Source: Candidatus Poribacteria bacterium (lineage in GTDB: Bacteria > Poribacteria > WGA-4E > WGA-3G). Taken from it: a stretch of 64,000 nt of DNA. This document shows positions 8,798 through 17,400 of the stretch, in pieces. Position 1 is the first letter of the stretch; each line of letters opens with the position of its first letter. The position numbers and the translations under genes are program-made. The notes beneath the pieces are model-generated. The model did no database searches. It was not told the DNA's origin and worked only from the letters and a program-made list of their open reading frames with translations. The DNA lies in contig JAPOZO010000089.1 in the NCBI GenBank assembly GCA_026706025.1, positions 1 through 64,000 of the forward strand. The letters are read 5' to 3'.

Positions 8798-9939
8798 GGA
8801 TAGGTGTCGTTTACTCTGGAGAACAGATACAACCGCGGCTATTTCAAGCTTTGTACCCTGTTCAATTGCGTGTAAACTGCATTGCAAATTCCAGTGTCAT
8901 TCCCGAAAACCGTGCCCGTGTTGAAGAGTTCGCATCGTTTTTTGAGTGTGATTTCTTTGAGAACCCTGAAGAGATGTTCAATACAGCGAAACTCCACTTA
9001 GATGGGGTTATTATTATCTCAGACGAGACAGCAAGCGTACCGCGTGCCCAACTCATTGAATCTGCCCTTGCTGCGGGTATCCATGTCTTGTCTCCGACCC
9101 CTTTTACCTCTTTGAAAGAAGGACTTCACCTTGCTGCAGCATCTGAAAAATATAAACGGCTTGTCATGACAGGAACACGGTTCATATTTAGCAGGTGTAT
9201 TCAGGAAATCTTACGGATTGTAAGCGGTTCAGGGTTCGGAATTATTCAGGACATGCGGTTCTTGCTCGGTATCGGACGCGTGCCGTATTTAAACGATTTG
9301 TTGAAGTTTGGAGACTCACATTTCCAGATTGTCTTTGAGATAGCCCGGCGGCTCTTTGTAGAGTATACGGTGCTCCCTGAAGAAGCGACTATAATGACTT
9401 CGAGAAATGGGGCACCGAACATCGCCTGTACTCTCAGATTCCCGCAGGGCGCACTTTGTACTTTCTGCCAAACCTCCAACCGCCAATGGGGCAATGACTC
9501 CTATCATAAAATTGAAATTACTGGCGGTGCCTCTTACGTCTGGAGCGACCTACAGACTTGGAAATGCTTCTCTCGGGAGAACACTTTCAGGATGGGCGGC
9601 GGCGATGAGGAGATTTCGGCGAATATACAAGGTTCTTCCGGGCAGCTTAAGGAGTTCTGTTTGGCTATTGAAGGGCATCGCGAACCGTATGCTGGCACGC
9701 TCCGCAGTACTTTGCCCGCGCTGTGGTTCCGAGAGAGATTACAAGACTCCATTAAACAAGGGCAGACAAGTCTAAAATTGAGCGAGATTCGTGCGAACGC
9801 GGACGCCGAACTCCAACGACTCACACCTCAACTCGATAGTGATCCGCAGAATGGAGAATACCGACGCAAGAAGGCACTGCTCTTAGGTAAACGTGGTGAT
9901 TTCTCCTTAGCACTTGCCGAGTACCACCAAACCCTGTGA
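8794..9939 (+). CDS. Degenerate Gfo/Idh/MocA-like Rossmann protein with C-terminal TPR-like tail
   Basis: A 381-aa product overlapping the previous gene by 4 nt. The N-terminus is Rossmann-like (MRIGVVYSGEQ) but without the usual glycine-rich motif. The region where the family has EKP reads 'VLSPTPFTSLKEG', so the catalytic lysine motif is missing. Residues 130-330 keep the spacing of the family's C-terminal beta-sheet domain (FGDSHFQIVFEIARR, WGNDSYHKIEITGG). The last ~45 residues (DSDPQNGEYRRKKALLLGK and onward) look like one tetratricopeptide unit. It is probably a non-catalytic binding or regulatory relative of the oxidoreductases at 5045 and 6884. With the activator gene 89 nt downstream, a sensor role is conceivable but unproven. 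Confidence 0.7.
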   Translation: MRIGVVYSGEQIQPRLFQALYPVQLRVNCIANSSVIPENRARVEEFASFFECDFFENPEEMFNTAKLHLDGVIIISDETASVPRAQLIESALAAGIHVLSPTPFTSLKEGLHLAAASEKYKRLVMTGTRFIFSRCIQEILRIVSGSGFGIIQDMRFLLGIGRVPYLNDLLKFGDSHFQIVFEIARRLFVEYTVLPEEATIMTSRNGAPNIACTLRFPQGALCTFCQTSNRQWGNDSYHKIEITGGASYVWSDLQTWKCFSRENTFRMGGGDEEISANIQGSSGQLKEFCLAIEGHREPYAGTLRSTLPALWFRERLQDSIKQGQTSLKLSEIRANADAELQRLTPQLDSDPQNGEYRRKKALLLGKRGDFSLALAEYHQTL

Positions 9940-10028
9940 ATGCGCACAGGTACCGAACAGGCGAGAGATTTCTGGAACCAATGTAGTGTTTATAACGGTG
10001 ATTTTCATCAAAACCCGAGGAAAACAAA

Positions 10029-11117
10029 ATGAGTAAGAAAACTACGACTCAGATGCAGAACGTTACCAGGGATATTATCGGTGAATCAGCACAGATGCAA
10101 GAGGTCTTTCGAGCCGTAAATTTAGTCGCGCCTACAGAAGCAACTGTTCTTATTACAGGTGAAACTGGCGTTGGCAAAGAAGTCATCGCCCAAGCCATCC
10201 ATGACAATAGTGCACGTAAAGATGAACCTTTCAAAGTCATCAACTGTGGGGCGTTTTCGCCAGAACTCATTCAAAGCGAACTCTTTGGGCATGAAAAAGG
10301 GGCTTTTACCACTGCAATTCGGAAGCATCGCGGGATATTTGAACAGGCAAACGGCGGCACCTTGTTCTTAGATGAAGTCAGCGAGATGTCGCCTGAAGCC
10401 CAAGTGAAATTTTTACGGGTACTCGAACAGCAAGAATTTTCACCCATCGGTGCCGAAGAAATTATCGAGGTGGATGTCCGAGTCGTCGCGGCAACAAACA
10501 GAAACCTTAAAACCGCAGTTAATAGAAAAAAATTTAGGGAAGACCTCTACTATCGACTCAACCTCTTTCGGATTCAGATTCCACCGCTCCGTAACAGGCG
10601 CGCGGATATCGCACCCTTGGCGCATGATTTTGTCTCCCAATTAAGCAAAGGTTACAATAAATTAATCACCGATATAGCCCCAGAGGCGATTAGATATCTT
10701 CAGAATATCAATTGGTACGGGAATGTACGAGAACTCAGAAACGTAATAGAAACCGCACTCATCTTTGCAGAAAGCGAAGAATTGAAAAAAGAGGATGTCG
10801 AAACAGCCGTAGAAAACCTAAATGAGCCTGACGAACACGCGGATACTCACGCAGAAGAACTTAGAGATTCATTCGCTGTCGAAGCAGATCCCGCACAAGC
10901 ACCTAATGGAGACCCGCCCGTAATACCTGAAGATGTCAGGAATAGATTATCGGAACTCATCCAGACCGGAACAATGTCCGAAATAACCGCTTATATTAGT
11001 CTTATGCGATATGAGGCAGAAATCCTTCACTCCTCCAAACAGGACATTGCCGAACGCCTCCAAATATCTGTGCCGACCTTGGATAAATATCGGGCATTGG
11101 CTGAGGAAAACACCTAA
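10029..11117 (+). CDS. Sigma-54-dependent-type transcriptional activator (AAA+), no receiver domain
   Basis: A 362-aa product. The AAA+ domain spans about residues 12-240: Walker A GETGVGKE, the L1 loop GAFTTA (normally GAFTGA), Walker B TLFLDEVSEM, sensor I VRVVAATNRNL, the arginine-finger region FREDLYYRLN, and sensor II with NVRELRN. There is no N-terminal receiver, PAS or GAF domain, so activity is probably controlled by another protein or by level, as in PspF-type activators. After a charged linker the C-terminus ends in a short helix-turn-helix (KQDIAERLQISVPTLDKYRAL). Members of this family hydrolyse ATP to remodel sigma-54 RNA polymerase at -24/-12 promoters. Two excellent -24/-12 matches lie within 1.4 kb downstream. 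Confidence 0.92.
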   Translation: MSKKTTTQMQNVTRDIIGESAQMQEVFRAVNLVAPTEATVLITGETGVGKEVIAQAIHDNSARKDEPFKVINCGAFSPELIQSELFGHEKGAFTTAIRKHRGIFEQANGGTLFLDEVSEMSPEAQVKFLRVLEQQEFSPIGAEEIIEVDVRVVAATNRNLKTAVNRKKFREDLYYRLNLFRIQIPPLRNRRADIAPLAHDFVSQLSKGYNKLITDIAPEAIRYLQNINWYGNVRELRNVIETALIFAESEELKKEDVETAVENLNEPDEHADTHAEELRDSFAVEADPAQAPNGDPPVIPEDVRNRLSELIQTGTMSEITAYISLMRYEAEILHSSKQDIAERLQISVPTLDKYRALAEENT

Positions 11118-11256
11118 AAAAGTCGATATTCTTCCCCGAAAACTCACCATCTGCCTTTCCATACCTATCAATTCTGTAGAACTCACCGAATTCACACATC
11201 TGTTGCTGAATATGGTTACCTGAGAACCGATTTTTTTCTCAATAGGTATTAACTTT

Positions 11257-11469
11257 GGCAAACCCAAAATTTTTTGTTGTAAGACTAAAAAATTTGGTAT
11301 GCATCACAAAAATCTTTGCATCTTTACACAACTTCGCGAAACAGAACCGCATTCGGCTTAGAATCAATAGAATGCTATAAACCCTGATTTCACAAGGGGC
11401 TATCGTCCGTGAACCCGTAGAACAGACAATGGCACATCAGAAGATTGCAAACATTGGCACGGTTCTTGC
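11257..11469 (+). repeat. ~210-nt duplicated repeat, copy 1, ending in a -24/-12 promoter match
   Basis: From GGCAAACCCAAAATTTTTTG to the -12 box, this block is largely identical to 12245-12454. Shared islands include GACCGCATTCGG-like, ATGCTATAAACCCT, ATCGTCCGTGAACCCGTAG and ACATCAGAAGAT segments. The two copies flank the candidate structured RNA. No long open frame is shared, so a regulatory or non-coding function is more likely than a gene. Confidence 0.75.
11454..11469 (+). promoter_or_regulatory. Sigma-54 (-24/-12) promoter
   Basis: TTGGCACGGTTCTTGC matches the sigma-54 consensus (TGGCAC, five bases, TTGC), with GG and GC separated by 10 nt. It lies at the 3' end of repeat copy 1, 337 nt after the sigma-54-type activator gene. 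Transcription would start near 11481 and run toward the structured RNA. Confidence 0.65.
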
Positions 11470-11622
11470 GGATTACACTTGCCAATAGGAATAGGAAAGG
11501 TAGGGAGACCTCACCAAACAAAATTGCATTGGTGGAAATCCATGGAAAATAAGGGCTACCCTCCAAAATTTGCTGGATATCGACTTGAATTCACATAAAA
11601 ATTGGGAAAAAATAAAAAATTG

Positions 11623-11651
11623 TTGCAATTTATTTTCTTTTTTGCTATATT
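11623..11651 (+). promoter_or_regulatory. Sigma-70 promoter for candidate structured RNA
   Basis: TTGCAA (11623-11628) and TATATT (11646-11651) have a 17-nt spacer that ends in the extended -10 TTTGC. The predicted start is near 11658, about 25 nt before the first strong hairpin. Confidence 0.55.
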
Positions 11652-11657
11652 ACCTTT

Positions 11658-12091
11658 CGGCATCCGTAAAAACCCTCTATAGGTGGTTCGGCGAGTGTGC
11701 AAGACTCCCGAACCACGGCACTGCCAACCAGGATTGCCAGTGCGTGTTTAATTATATCATATATCGCGTTTGATGTCTCTGATATTTTAAGCAGCATCGC
11801 AGCGTTTACGTGACTTTTTTCAAAAATCACCTATGACTGCGAATGGACGTTGGAGACGGATACCGAGGTAGTTCCCGCTACCTCCCGTCTCCGCCCTCTG
11901 GCAATTGAGTATGCGTCTGAGAAGACAACGTCCAAACACCCCGATTCTCCTGGTTCGTTGATGGTGGTCTCTACACGAGGATTCATATCAGTAGTGTCTC
12001 CTCTAACAAACCCGCGCCTATATCACACCCTGAGACCACAAAGGTATTTTCAAGCGAAATTAACGATCTGTATGGATATAATTTGCTTTTT
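11658..12091 (+). ncRNA. Candidate structured non-coding RNA (~430 nt), family unknown
   Basis: A region without a convincing protein gene carries a sigma-70 promoter, a chain of strong helices and a terminator. Helices: 11683-11696/11704-11716 (13 bp, one bulge); 11718-11727/11734-11743 (9 bp, one mismatch); 11797-11802/11837-11842 enclosing 11810-11819/11822-11830; 7 bp 11845-11851/11927-11933, which closes the stack 11852-11859/11885-11892 and 11865-11871/11878-11884 plus a GTCT-GAGA-AGAC tetraloop hairpin (11915-11926); and 8 bp 11964-11971/12032-12039. I do not see the signature sequences of RNase P RNA, tmRNA, SRP RNA, group I or II introns, or common riboswitches. It lies between the two sigma-54 repeat copies. 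An alternative is that it is a long leader or a decayed mobile element. Overlapping ORFs of 67 and 82 codons have no ribosome site. Confidence 0.6.
12054..12091 (+). terminator. Rho-independent terminator of candidate RNA
   Basis: GCGAAATTA (12054-12062) pairs with TAATTTGC (12079-12086), 8 bp with one bulged G, followed directly by TTTTT (12087-12091) and CTCTT. Confidence 0.55.
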
Positions 12092-12244
12092 CTCTTAAAA
12101 TATTATACAGTGTCAAGTTAGATATAGACTTAATTGGTTTAAATCCTATAATATTTAAAATCACCTTATTATAACTGTGGTTTGGACAACTTTAAGATGA
12201 TTAAAGGTTTCCTATTAGACACTATCTTCCGTAGCATAGACTGC

Positions 12245-12454
12245 GGCAAACCCAAAATTTTTTGTGAAACTAAAAAATTTGGCACGCACTACAAAAATTT
12301 TTGCATCTTCACACGGCTTCGTGAAACGGGACCGCATTCGGTTTAGAATTAGGACGATGCTATAAACCCTAATTTTACAAGGCTACATCGTCCGTGAACC
12401 CGTAGAACACACAATGACACATCAGAAGATCGGAAGAATTGGCACAGTTTTTGC
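12245..12454 (+). repeat. ~210-nt duplicated repeat, copy 2, ending in a -24/-12 promoter match
   Basis: Second copy of the block at 11257-11469, about 1 kb downstream in the same orientation. This copy has a perfect internal inverted repeat, GGACGATG (12352-12359) with CATCGTCC about 27 nt later, around an AACCCTAATTTTACAAGG core. In copy 1 the left arm has decayed. Such a palindrome upstream of a -24/-12 promoter could be an activator binding site. Confidence 0.75.
12439..12454 (+). promoter_or_regulatory. Sigma-54 (-24/-12) promoter
   Basis: TTGGCACAGTTTTTGC is a full match to the sigma-54 consensus with correct spacing. It lies at the 3' end of repeat copy 2. The first gene downstream is the small membrane protein at 12838, which would give a leader of about 370 nt containing several small hairpin repeats. 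Confidence 0.65.
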
Positions 12455-12532
12455 ATGTTACGCTCGCGACGACTCTCACAAAACGACGAAAAACCGAAAA
12501 CTATAGTGGAACTCAGAATTAACCCTACATAT

Positions 12533-12723
12533 TTGTAGCACAAACTTTTAGTGCTTTGTCAACCTTCAAATGAAGGGCAAATCCGGTTCGTAGTAGTGCG
12601 ATTCATCGCACGTTCCATGGCGCAATGAATTGCGCCACTACGAACCATCTATCAGTTTAGATGTGACAGACTATTAGTTTGTAGCACGCTTTTTGTAGCA
12701 TAGGAAACCGTTAGTTTCCTGTG
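12533..12723 (+). repeat. Cluster of small palindromic repeats (TTGTAGCA and CTACGAAC families)
   Basis: It holds a decayed TTGTAGCACAAACTTTTAGTG unit at 12533-12560. An inverted pair of CTACGAAC units follows: 12586-12611 (reverse orientation, stem GTGCGA/TCGCAC) and 12619-12645 (stem GGCGCAA/TTGCGCC). A further TTGTAGCA unit at 12693-12723 has the 10-bp stem CATAGGAAAC/GTTTCCTGTG. No coding signal is seen here; the rest of 12455-12837 holds nothing else I can name. Confidence 0.6.
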
Positions 12724-12837
12724 GCAGTATAGGACGCAACTTCACAGTTCACGCTACCATACGAGTGTCCAAATAACCACGGAATCTACTATAAGCATTG
12801 AAGTATTTTTATTTTTACAACAAATTTTTTAGGAGAC

Positions 12838-13272
12838 ATGTTTAAAATGTTGAATTTCAGAACTTTACTATCCTGTCTACTTGTTTTAGCGATTTTTGTT
12901 TATGGATTGCCAGTATATTCTCAGTCTTCTGAGAGTGTTGAACCAACTCAGACACAAGCAGCAATAGACGCTGAAACCGATACTGCTGCTAATGTTAATC
13001 GGTTAATGTGGATAGGCGGGACATTTGTTGGAACATCTCTCGTGGGCTGCTTGTTTTGTGGGTTACCCGCAATCATTACCGCTTCTATTCATGAACCCTC
13101 ACTACCTGCACATCGACTTATGGGTAAATCCGCTGAGTATGTCACGGCTTATCAAACGGCTTACAAAGAGGCAGTTAAGGCACATCAGACGAGAAACGCT
13201 ACGTTGGGTTGCCTCGGCGGCTCTGTTGTCGCAGCGATCGTATGGGGAATATATTACTCTAATCAACAGTAA
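12838..13272 (+). CDS. Small exported membrane protein, unknown function
   Basis: A 144-aa product with an ATG directly after a TTAGGAGAC ribosome site. Residues 1-29 form a signal peptide or first membrane helix (LLSCLLVLAIFVYGLPVYSQ). Two further hydrophobic segments follow: about 60-82 (MWIGGTFVGTSLVGCLFCGL) and about 121-141 (LGCLGGSVVAAIVWGIYY). Between them is a helical, Ala/Lys/Thr-rich loop (YQTAYKEAVKAHQTRNA). Glycine-rich helices and the ...EAVKA... loop resemble small envelope-associated proteins, but I do not recognise the family. It is the first gene after the second sigma-54 promoter match and may be its target. Confidence 0.75.
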   Translation: MFKMLNFRTLLSCLLVLAIFVYGLPVYSQSSESVEPTQTQAAIDAETDTAANVNRLMWIGGTFVGTSLVGCLFCGLPAIITASIHEPSLPAHRLMGKSAEYVTAYQTAYKEAVKAHQTRNATLGCLGGSVVAAIVWGIYYSNQQ

Positions 13273-13300
13273 TATGTGTGGCTTAAGTTCTATATTAATC

Positions 13301-13488
13301 ACGTAGGTTGAGTTGAACGGAAGACTCCTAAGAAATGCATACAATTTATCAACTACACACAGCATCAAGAAACGTAAAATAAACAGAAGCCGAGTAAAAC
13401 CCAACAGAATGTCTACTCAGCCCTAAGATTATTAGGTTTCACTGTGTCTGAACAGGTCTTTGTATATGCCGCTCAACCCAACCTACGT
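13301..13488. mobile_element. MITE-like element with 20-bp terminal inverted repeats
   Basis: ACGTAGGTTGAGTTGAACGG (13301-13320) and CCGCTCAACCCAACCTACGT (13469-13488) are inverted repeats identical at 18 of 20 positions. They bound a 188-bp AT-rich segment with no gene. The GTAGGTTGGGTTGAG-type terminus is a motif I know from short dispersed elements in other bacteria. No target duplication was confirmed. Confidence 0.55.
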
Positions 13489-13571
13489 TTATACTGGGAA
13501 TGGACTAAATCCGTTCCTTGTAGGACATTCCGCACCTACTGGTGGACTGCGTAAGTCCTAAGGAGATAGAT

Positions 13572-14426
13572 ATGAAAAGCAGATTACTATTTCTGGTCCT
13601 ATGTTGTTTGTACCTTTCTGGGTGCGACATCAAAAACCCAACTGGTTTAATCACAGATCTATTGAAAGACGAGGTCCCTATGGTTTTAATTCCAGCGGGT
13701 GAATTCCAGATGGGAAGCGACACAGATCAAGCCGACGAGAAACCAGTGCATACCGTTTACGTTGACGCGTTTCACATAGATGTGCGTCCCGTCACCAATG
13801 AAGATTACAAAAAATTTGTTGATGCCAACCCACACTGGCGAAAAGACAGCATTCCGGAAAAATATCACGATGGCAATTACTTAGCACTTTGGGAAAAGAA
13901 TGACTACTCGGCAGAGAAAGCCGACCACCCGGTGGTTTATGTGAGTTGGTACGCAGCGATGGCGTATGCACAGTGGACAGAAAAACGGCTGCCGACCGAG
14001 GCGGAGTGGGAGAAAGCGGCACGAGGCGGCCTAGTTGGAAAAAAATATCCCTGGGGTGATACCGAGGATATCACGAAGGCGGGTACTCAGCTATGGGAAA
14101 GCCCCCCCCGCACAACTGCGATAGGCACATATCCGCCAAATGGCTATGGGCTTTACGACACGGCGGGTAATGTGTGGGAATGGTGTCTTGATGCCTATCA
14201 GGCGGATTTTTATTTCAACTCTCCACCGCGGAACCCCATCGGAGGAGCCGTCGAAACCGAGACGTTGATAGCAGATTTCATGAATATTGATACACCGCGC
14301 GTGTTACGGGGTGGTGCCTGGACAGGCGACCCCAGAATGGTGCGGGTTGCTGTGCGAGACAAAGAAAACCCAACGCGCACACTGAGCCTTGCAGGATTTC
14401 GATGTGTCCGCTCCCTCTCAAAATGA
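13572..14426 (+). CDS. SUMF1/formylglycine-generating-enzyme-fold lipoprotein
   Basis: The start at 13572 follows AAGGAGATAGAT and yields a lipoprotein signal (MKSRLLFLVLCCLYLSGC), with lipidation at Cys17-18; an upstream GTG at 13542 would spoil this. The mature part is a FGE-sulfatase (SUMF1) domain of about 240 aa: MVLIPAGEFQMGSD, HTVYVDAFHIDVRPVTNEDYKKF, VSWYAAMAYAQWTEKRLPTEAEWEKAARGG, KYPWG, GLYDTAGNVWEWCLD, RVLRGGAWTGD and GFRCVRS. The cysteine pair used by genuine formylglycine-generating enzymes in the GGS-C...C segment is absent (GGAWTGDPRMVRVAVR). It is therefore likely a structural or binding SUMF1-fold protein anchored to a membrane. The following giant gene starts 29 nt downstream and may be cotranscribed. 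Confidence 0.85.
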   Translation: MKSRLLFLVLCCLYLSGCDIKNPTGLITDLLKDEVPMVLIPAGEFQMGSDTDQADEKPVHTVYVDAFHIDVRPVTNEDYKKFVDANPHWRKDSIPEKYHDGNYLALWEKNDYSAEKADHPVVYVSWYAAMAYAQWTEKRLPTEAEWEKAARGGLVGKKYPWGDTEDITKAGTQLWESPPRTTAIGTYPPNGYGLYDTAGNVWEWCLDAYQADFYFNSPPRNPIGGAVETETLIADFMNIDTPRVLRGGAWTGDPRMVRVAVRDKENPTRTLSLAGFRCVRSLSK

Positions 14427-14455
14427 ATCAATTTACGGATGAAAAGGAGTTTATC

Positions 14456-17400
14456 ATGAAAAGAGCGTTCTGTTTTTTCATTTTAGTATTTACGGTTTGT
14501 TTTGTATGTGAGAAACGTCCTGCACTTGCGGTTGACATCCCACCGTGCCTCACTATCCACCCTGATCTGATACTCCCCGAACCGGCACCTCTGGAAAATG
14601 ATGAAGGGGAAGTGGCTCACAGGGTAGCCCGCGGGGTAGTTATTAAAAGTGCTATCTGGGAGCACTCCGAGACAGTTGCTAATGAGACAGACTCGACGCT
14701 CATCTTAAGAGTCCGTTTCTTAAATGGTACGGACGATGAGAAAGCACTTGTCAGACAGATTGCCCCGGAATGGAGTAAATACGCGGATGTCCGCTTTGAG
14801 TTCGTAGAGAGTGATCCCTCAGATATTCGCGTCGGATTTGATCTAGGCGACGGAAATTGGTCATCCTTGGGTAAGTTTGCAATAGGGAAGAATAAAACGA
14901 TGAATTTGGCACTGCGTGGCATGCTCGAAAGTCGGAAACAGGGAGTGATTTTACACGAATTTGGACATGCCTTGGGGCTCCACCATGAACACAAGAGCCC
15001 CACACTCCCGTTTGAGTGGAATGAAGATGTCATTATCGAAGAGGTCATGAGAGTCTGGAAATGGACTAAAGATAGGATAAGACTTAACATACTGGATAAA
15101 TTGAGTGAAACTCAGACGAACTTTACCGAGTTTGACCCACATTCTATCATGATATATCCGATCCCAAATCGATGGACGATAGGTGATTTTGAAATCGATT
15201 ACGCCACTGTCCTGTCTGAGACGGATAAACAGTTTATAGGTGAAATATACGGCGTAGCACGTCCGCTCAATGGGCGCTCACCACAAGTACGCGACGCGAT
15301 TGTCGCAGCGGTGCCGGGCGTAAATAATGCCGACGATGTGACCGTAGCACACCTTGCTGAAATAACGACGTTGTCTGTGAATAATATCGGCAATGACAGT
15401 GCACTCAAATCTGACGATTTTGATGGGCTCACTAATTTAGGATCGCTTGAACTAAATCACGTCTATGGACGTTGGGGGGCATGGCAATTTCCGGCAGGGA
15501 TTTTTGAAGGACTCACATCGCTTTATAGCCTTAAAACCGACTCTAATTATTATTTTCCTATAGGGCTGCAGAAGGTTGGAACGAATCAGTTTAAGGTTAT
15601 TGCCCGTGCTGGTGCACCGTTTGATATCGAACTGCCGCTTATCGTCGTGAATGGAACTATAAACGGTGGTGCAACTACTATCACGATACCCCAAGGCAGT
15701 ACCGAAAGCGCACTGCTCACGGTGACCCGCACTCCCGGCACGAAATCCAAAGTCTTGGTGATCCTTGATAAGTATCCGCCGAATCTCCCAGACGGACACA
15801 GTGGCTACCGTTTCGTTAACATATCATACCCTGCTGAACGTTCCAGCGATCAAGAATGGTCTGCCGGCGAAGTTGTAACAATTTTCGATGCCTTGGAGGG
15901 AGCACCCCCCGCGGTGAAAAAGCGCACACGTCAAATAAAAGAGGCTATCGTAAAATCAGTACCAAGGATAAATACTGACGACATTGGGAAAGAAATGAGA
16001 CTATACTTAGGGGAAACAGGATTCTATAGTACTCTTACGAAAAATATTGACTTCTATAGCTTACAGGTGTCTGATACTGACCTCGCAGCGATTACAAGTC
16101 TGGATTTATCCAATGCAGAACTTACAGAACTGAAACCCGAAGATTTCGAGGGTCTCACGAACCTAACAAAACTCAACCTGAGTTTCAACAAGTTGCGTTC
16201 ATTGCCGCGCGGCGTCTTTGATAAGCTCACTAACCTGACGGTTCTCGAACTTGGTGCAAACGAGTTGAGTTCATTAATTCCAACGGTCCTGGGTATTCCC
16301 GACATACCTATCTTTAGAAAACCGTCGGATATTTTTGATGAACTCACTAATCTGAAAACACTTGAACTTGCTGGCAACGAATTGAGTTCGTTACCATCAG
16401 GTGTCTTTGACGAACTCACTAATCTGACAAGACTTGACCTGGGTGGGAACAACCTAAGTTCATTATCATCAGGTGTCTTTGACGAACTCATTAATCTGAC
16501 ATCACTTAGCATAGGTGGCAATGAATTAAGTTCATTGCAATCGGATATTTTTGACGAACTCACAAACCTGACAGGACTAGAATTGGATTACAACGAGTTG
16601 AGTTCATTGCAATCGGATATTTTTGACGAACTCACTACACTAACATCACTCAACCTGGAAGGCAACAAGTTTGGTTCATTGCCAGCGGGAATCTTTGACA
16701 ACACCACAAACCTAATAGGACTCCAGCTATCCGAGAACCAGTTGAGTACCTTGCCAGTGGGAATCTTTGACAACACCACAAACCTAATAATACTTGCACT
16801 CGGTGGTAATCAGTTGAATGCCTTACCGGCGAGTATCTTCAGTCAACTCACAAACCTCATAGCACTCGACCTGACTGACAACCAGTTGAGCACCTTACCA
16901 GCAAGCATCTTTGAAGGACTCTCTGATATAGACACACAAGCCGTGCTGGCAGCACTCAACACCGGGCTCGACAACCCGTTGGATTCATTACCACAAGAAT
17001 TGTCGTCGCTAACGATTTTGCTGAGCGATAACCCTGTTGACCCATTACCCCTTACCGTATCATTGGAGAAGATCAGAATAGATGGGTTCAAAGCGGTAGC
17101 ACCCACGGGTGCGCCGTTTGATATTGTGCTGCCGATTACTGTTACAAATGGCAGCATCAGCGGTGGGGCAACGAGTCTTACGATACCCAAAGGCAGCTTG
17201 CAAAGCGAGGCACTTACCGTGACACGTGCCGCTGGCACAACAGCCACTATTACTGTGGATATTGGAACCCCATTGCCGGGGTTACCTGATCGTCATTCCG
17301 GTTATGCTTTTGTCAAATCCGGCACCCTCCCACTGACGTTCGTCCAGTTAGATAGAGGCGTATTCACTCCGGTCAGTGACCGTACCCCGGAGGTACGCGA

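Noticed and set aside
11651-12046. Long-range helix TACCTTT/AAAGGTA closing the candidate RNA
   Set aside because: The left arm lies between the -10 box and the predicted start, so it would not be transcribed; it may be chance.
11658-12091. Identification as RNase P RNA, tmRNA, SRP RNA or intron
   Set aside because: None of the conserved sequence signatures of these RNAs was found.
11570-12098. ORFs of 67 and 82 codons (11570-11773, 11850-12098)
   Set aside because: No ribosome sites, odd composition, and they run through strong RNA helices.
13572-14426. Genuine formylglycine-generating enzyme
   Set aside because: The active-site cysteine pair is absent and no sulfatase gene is nearby.
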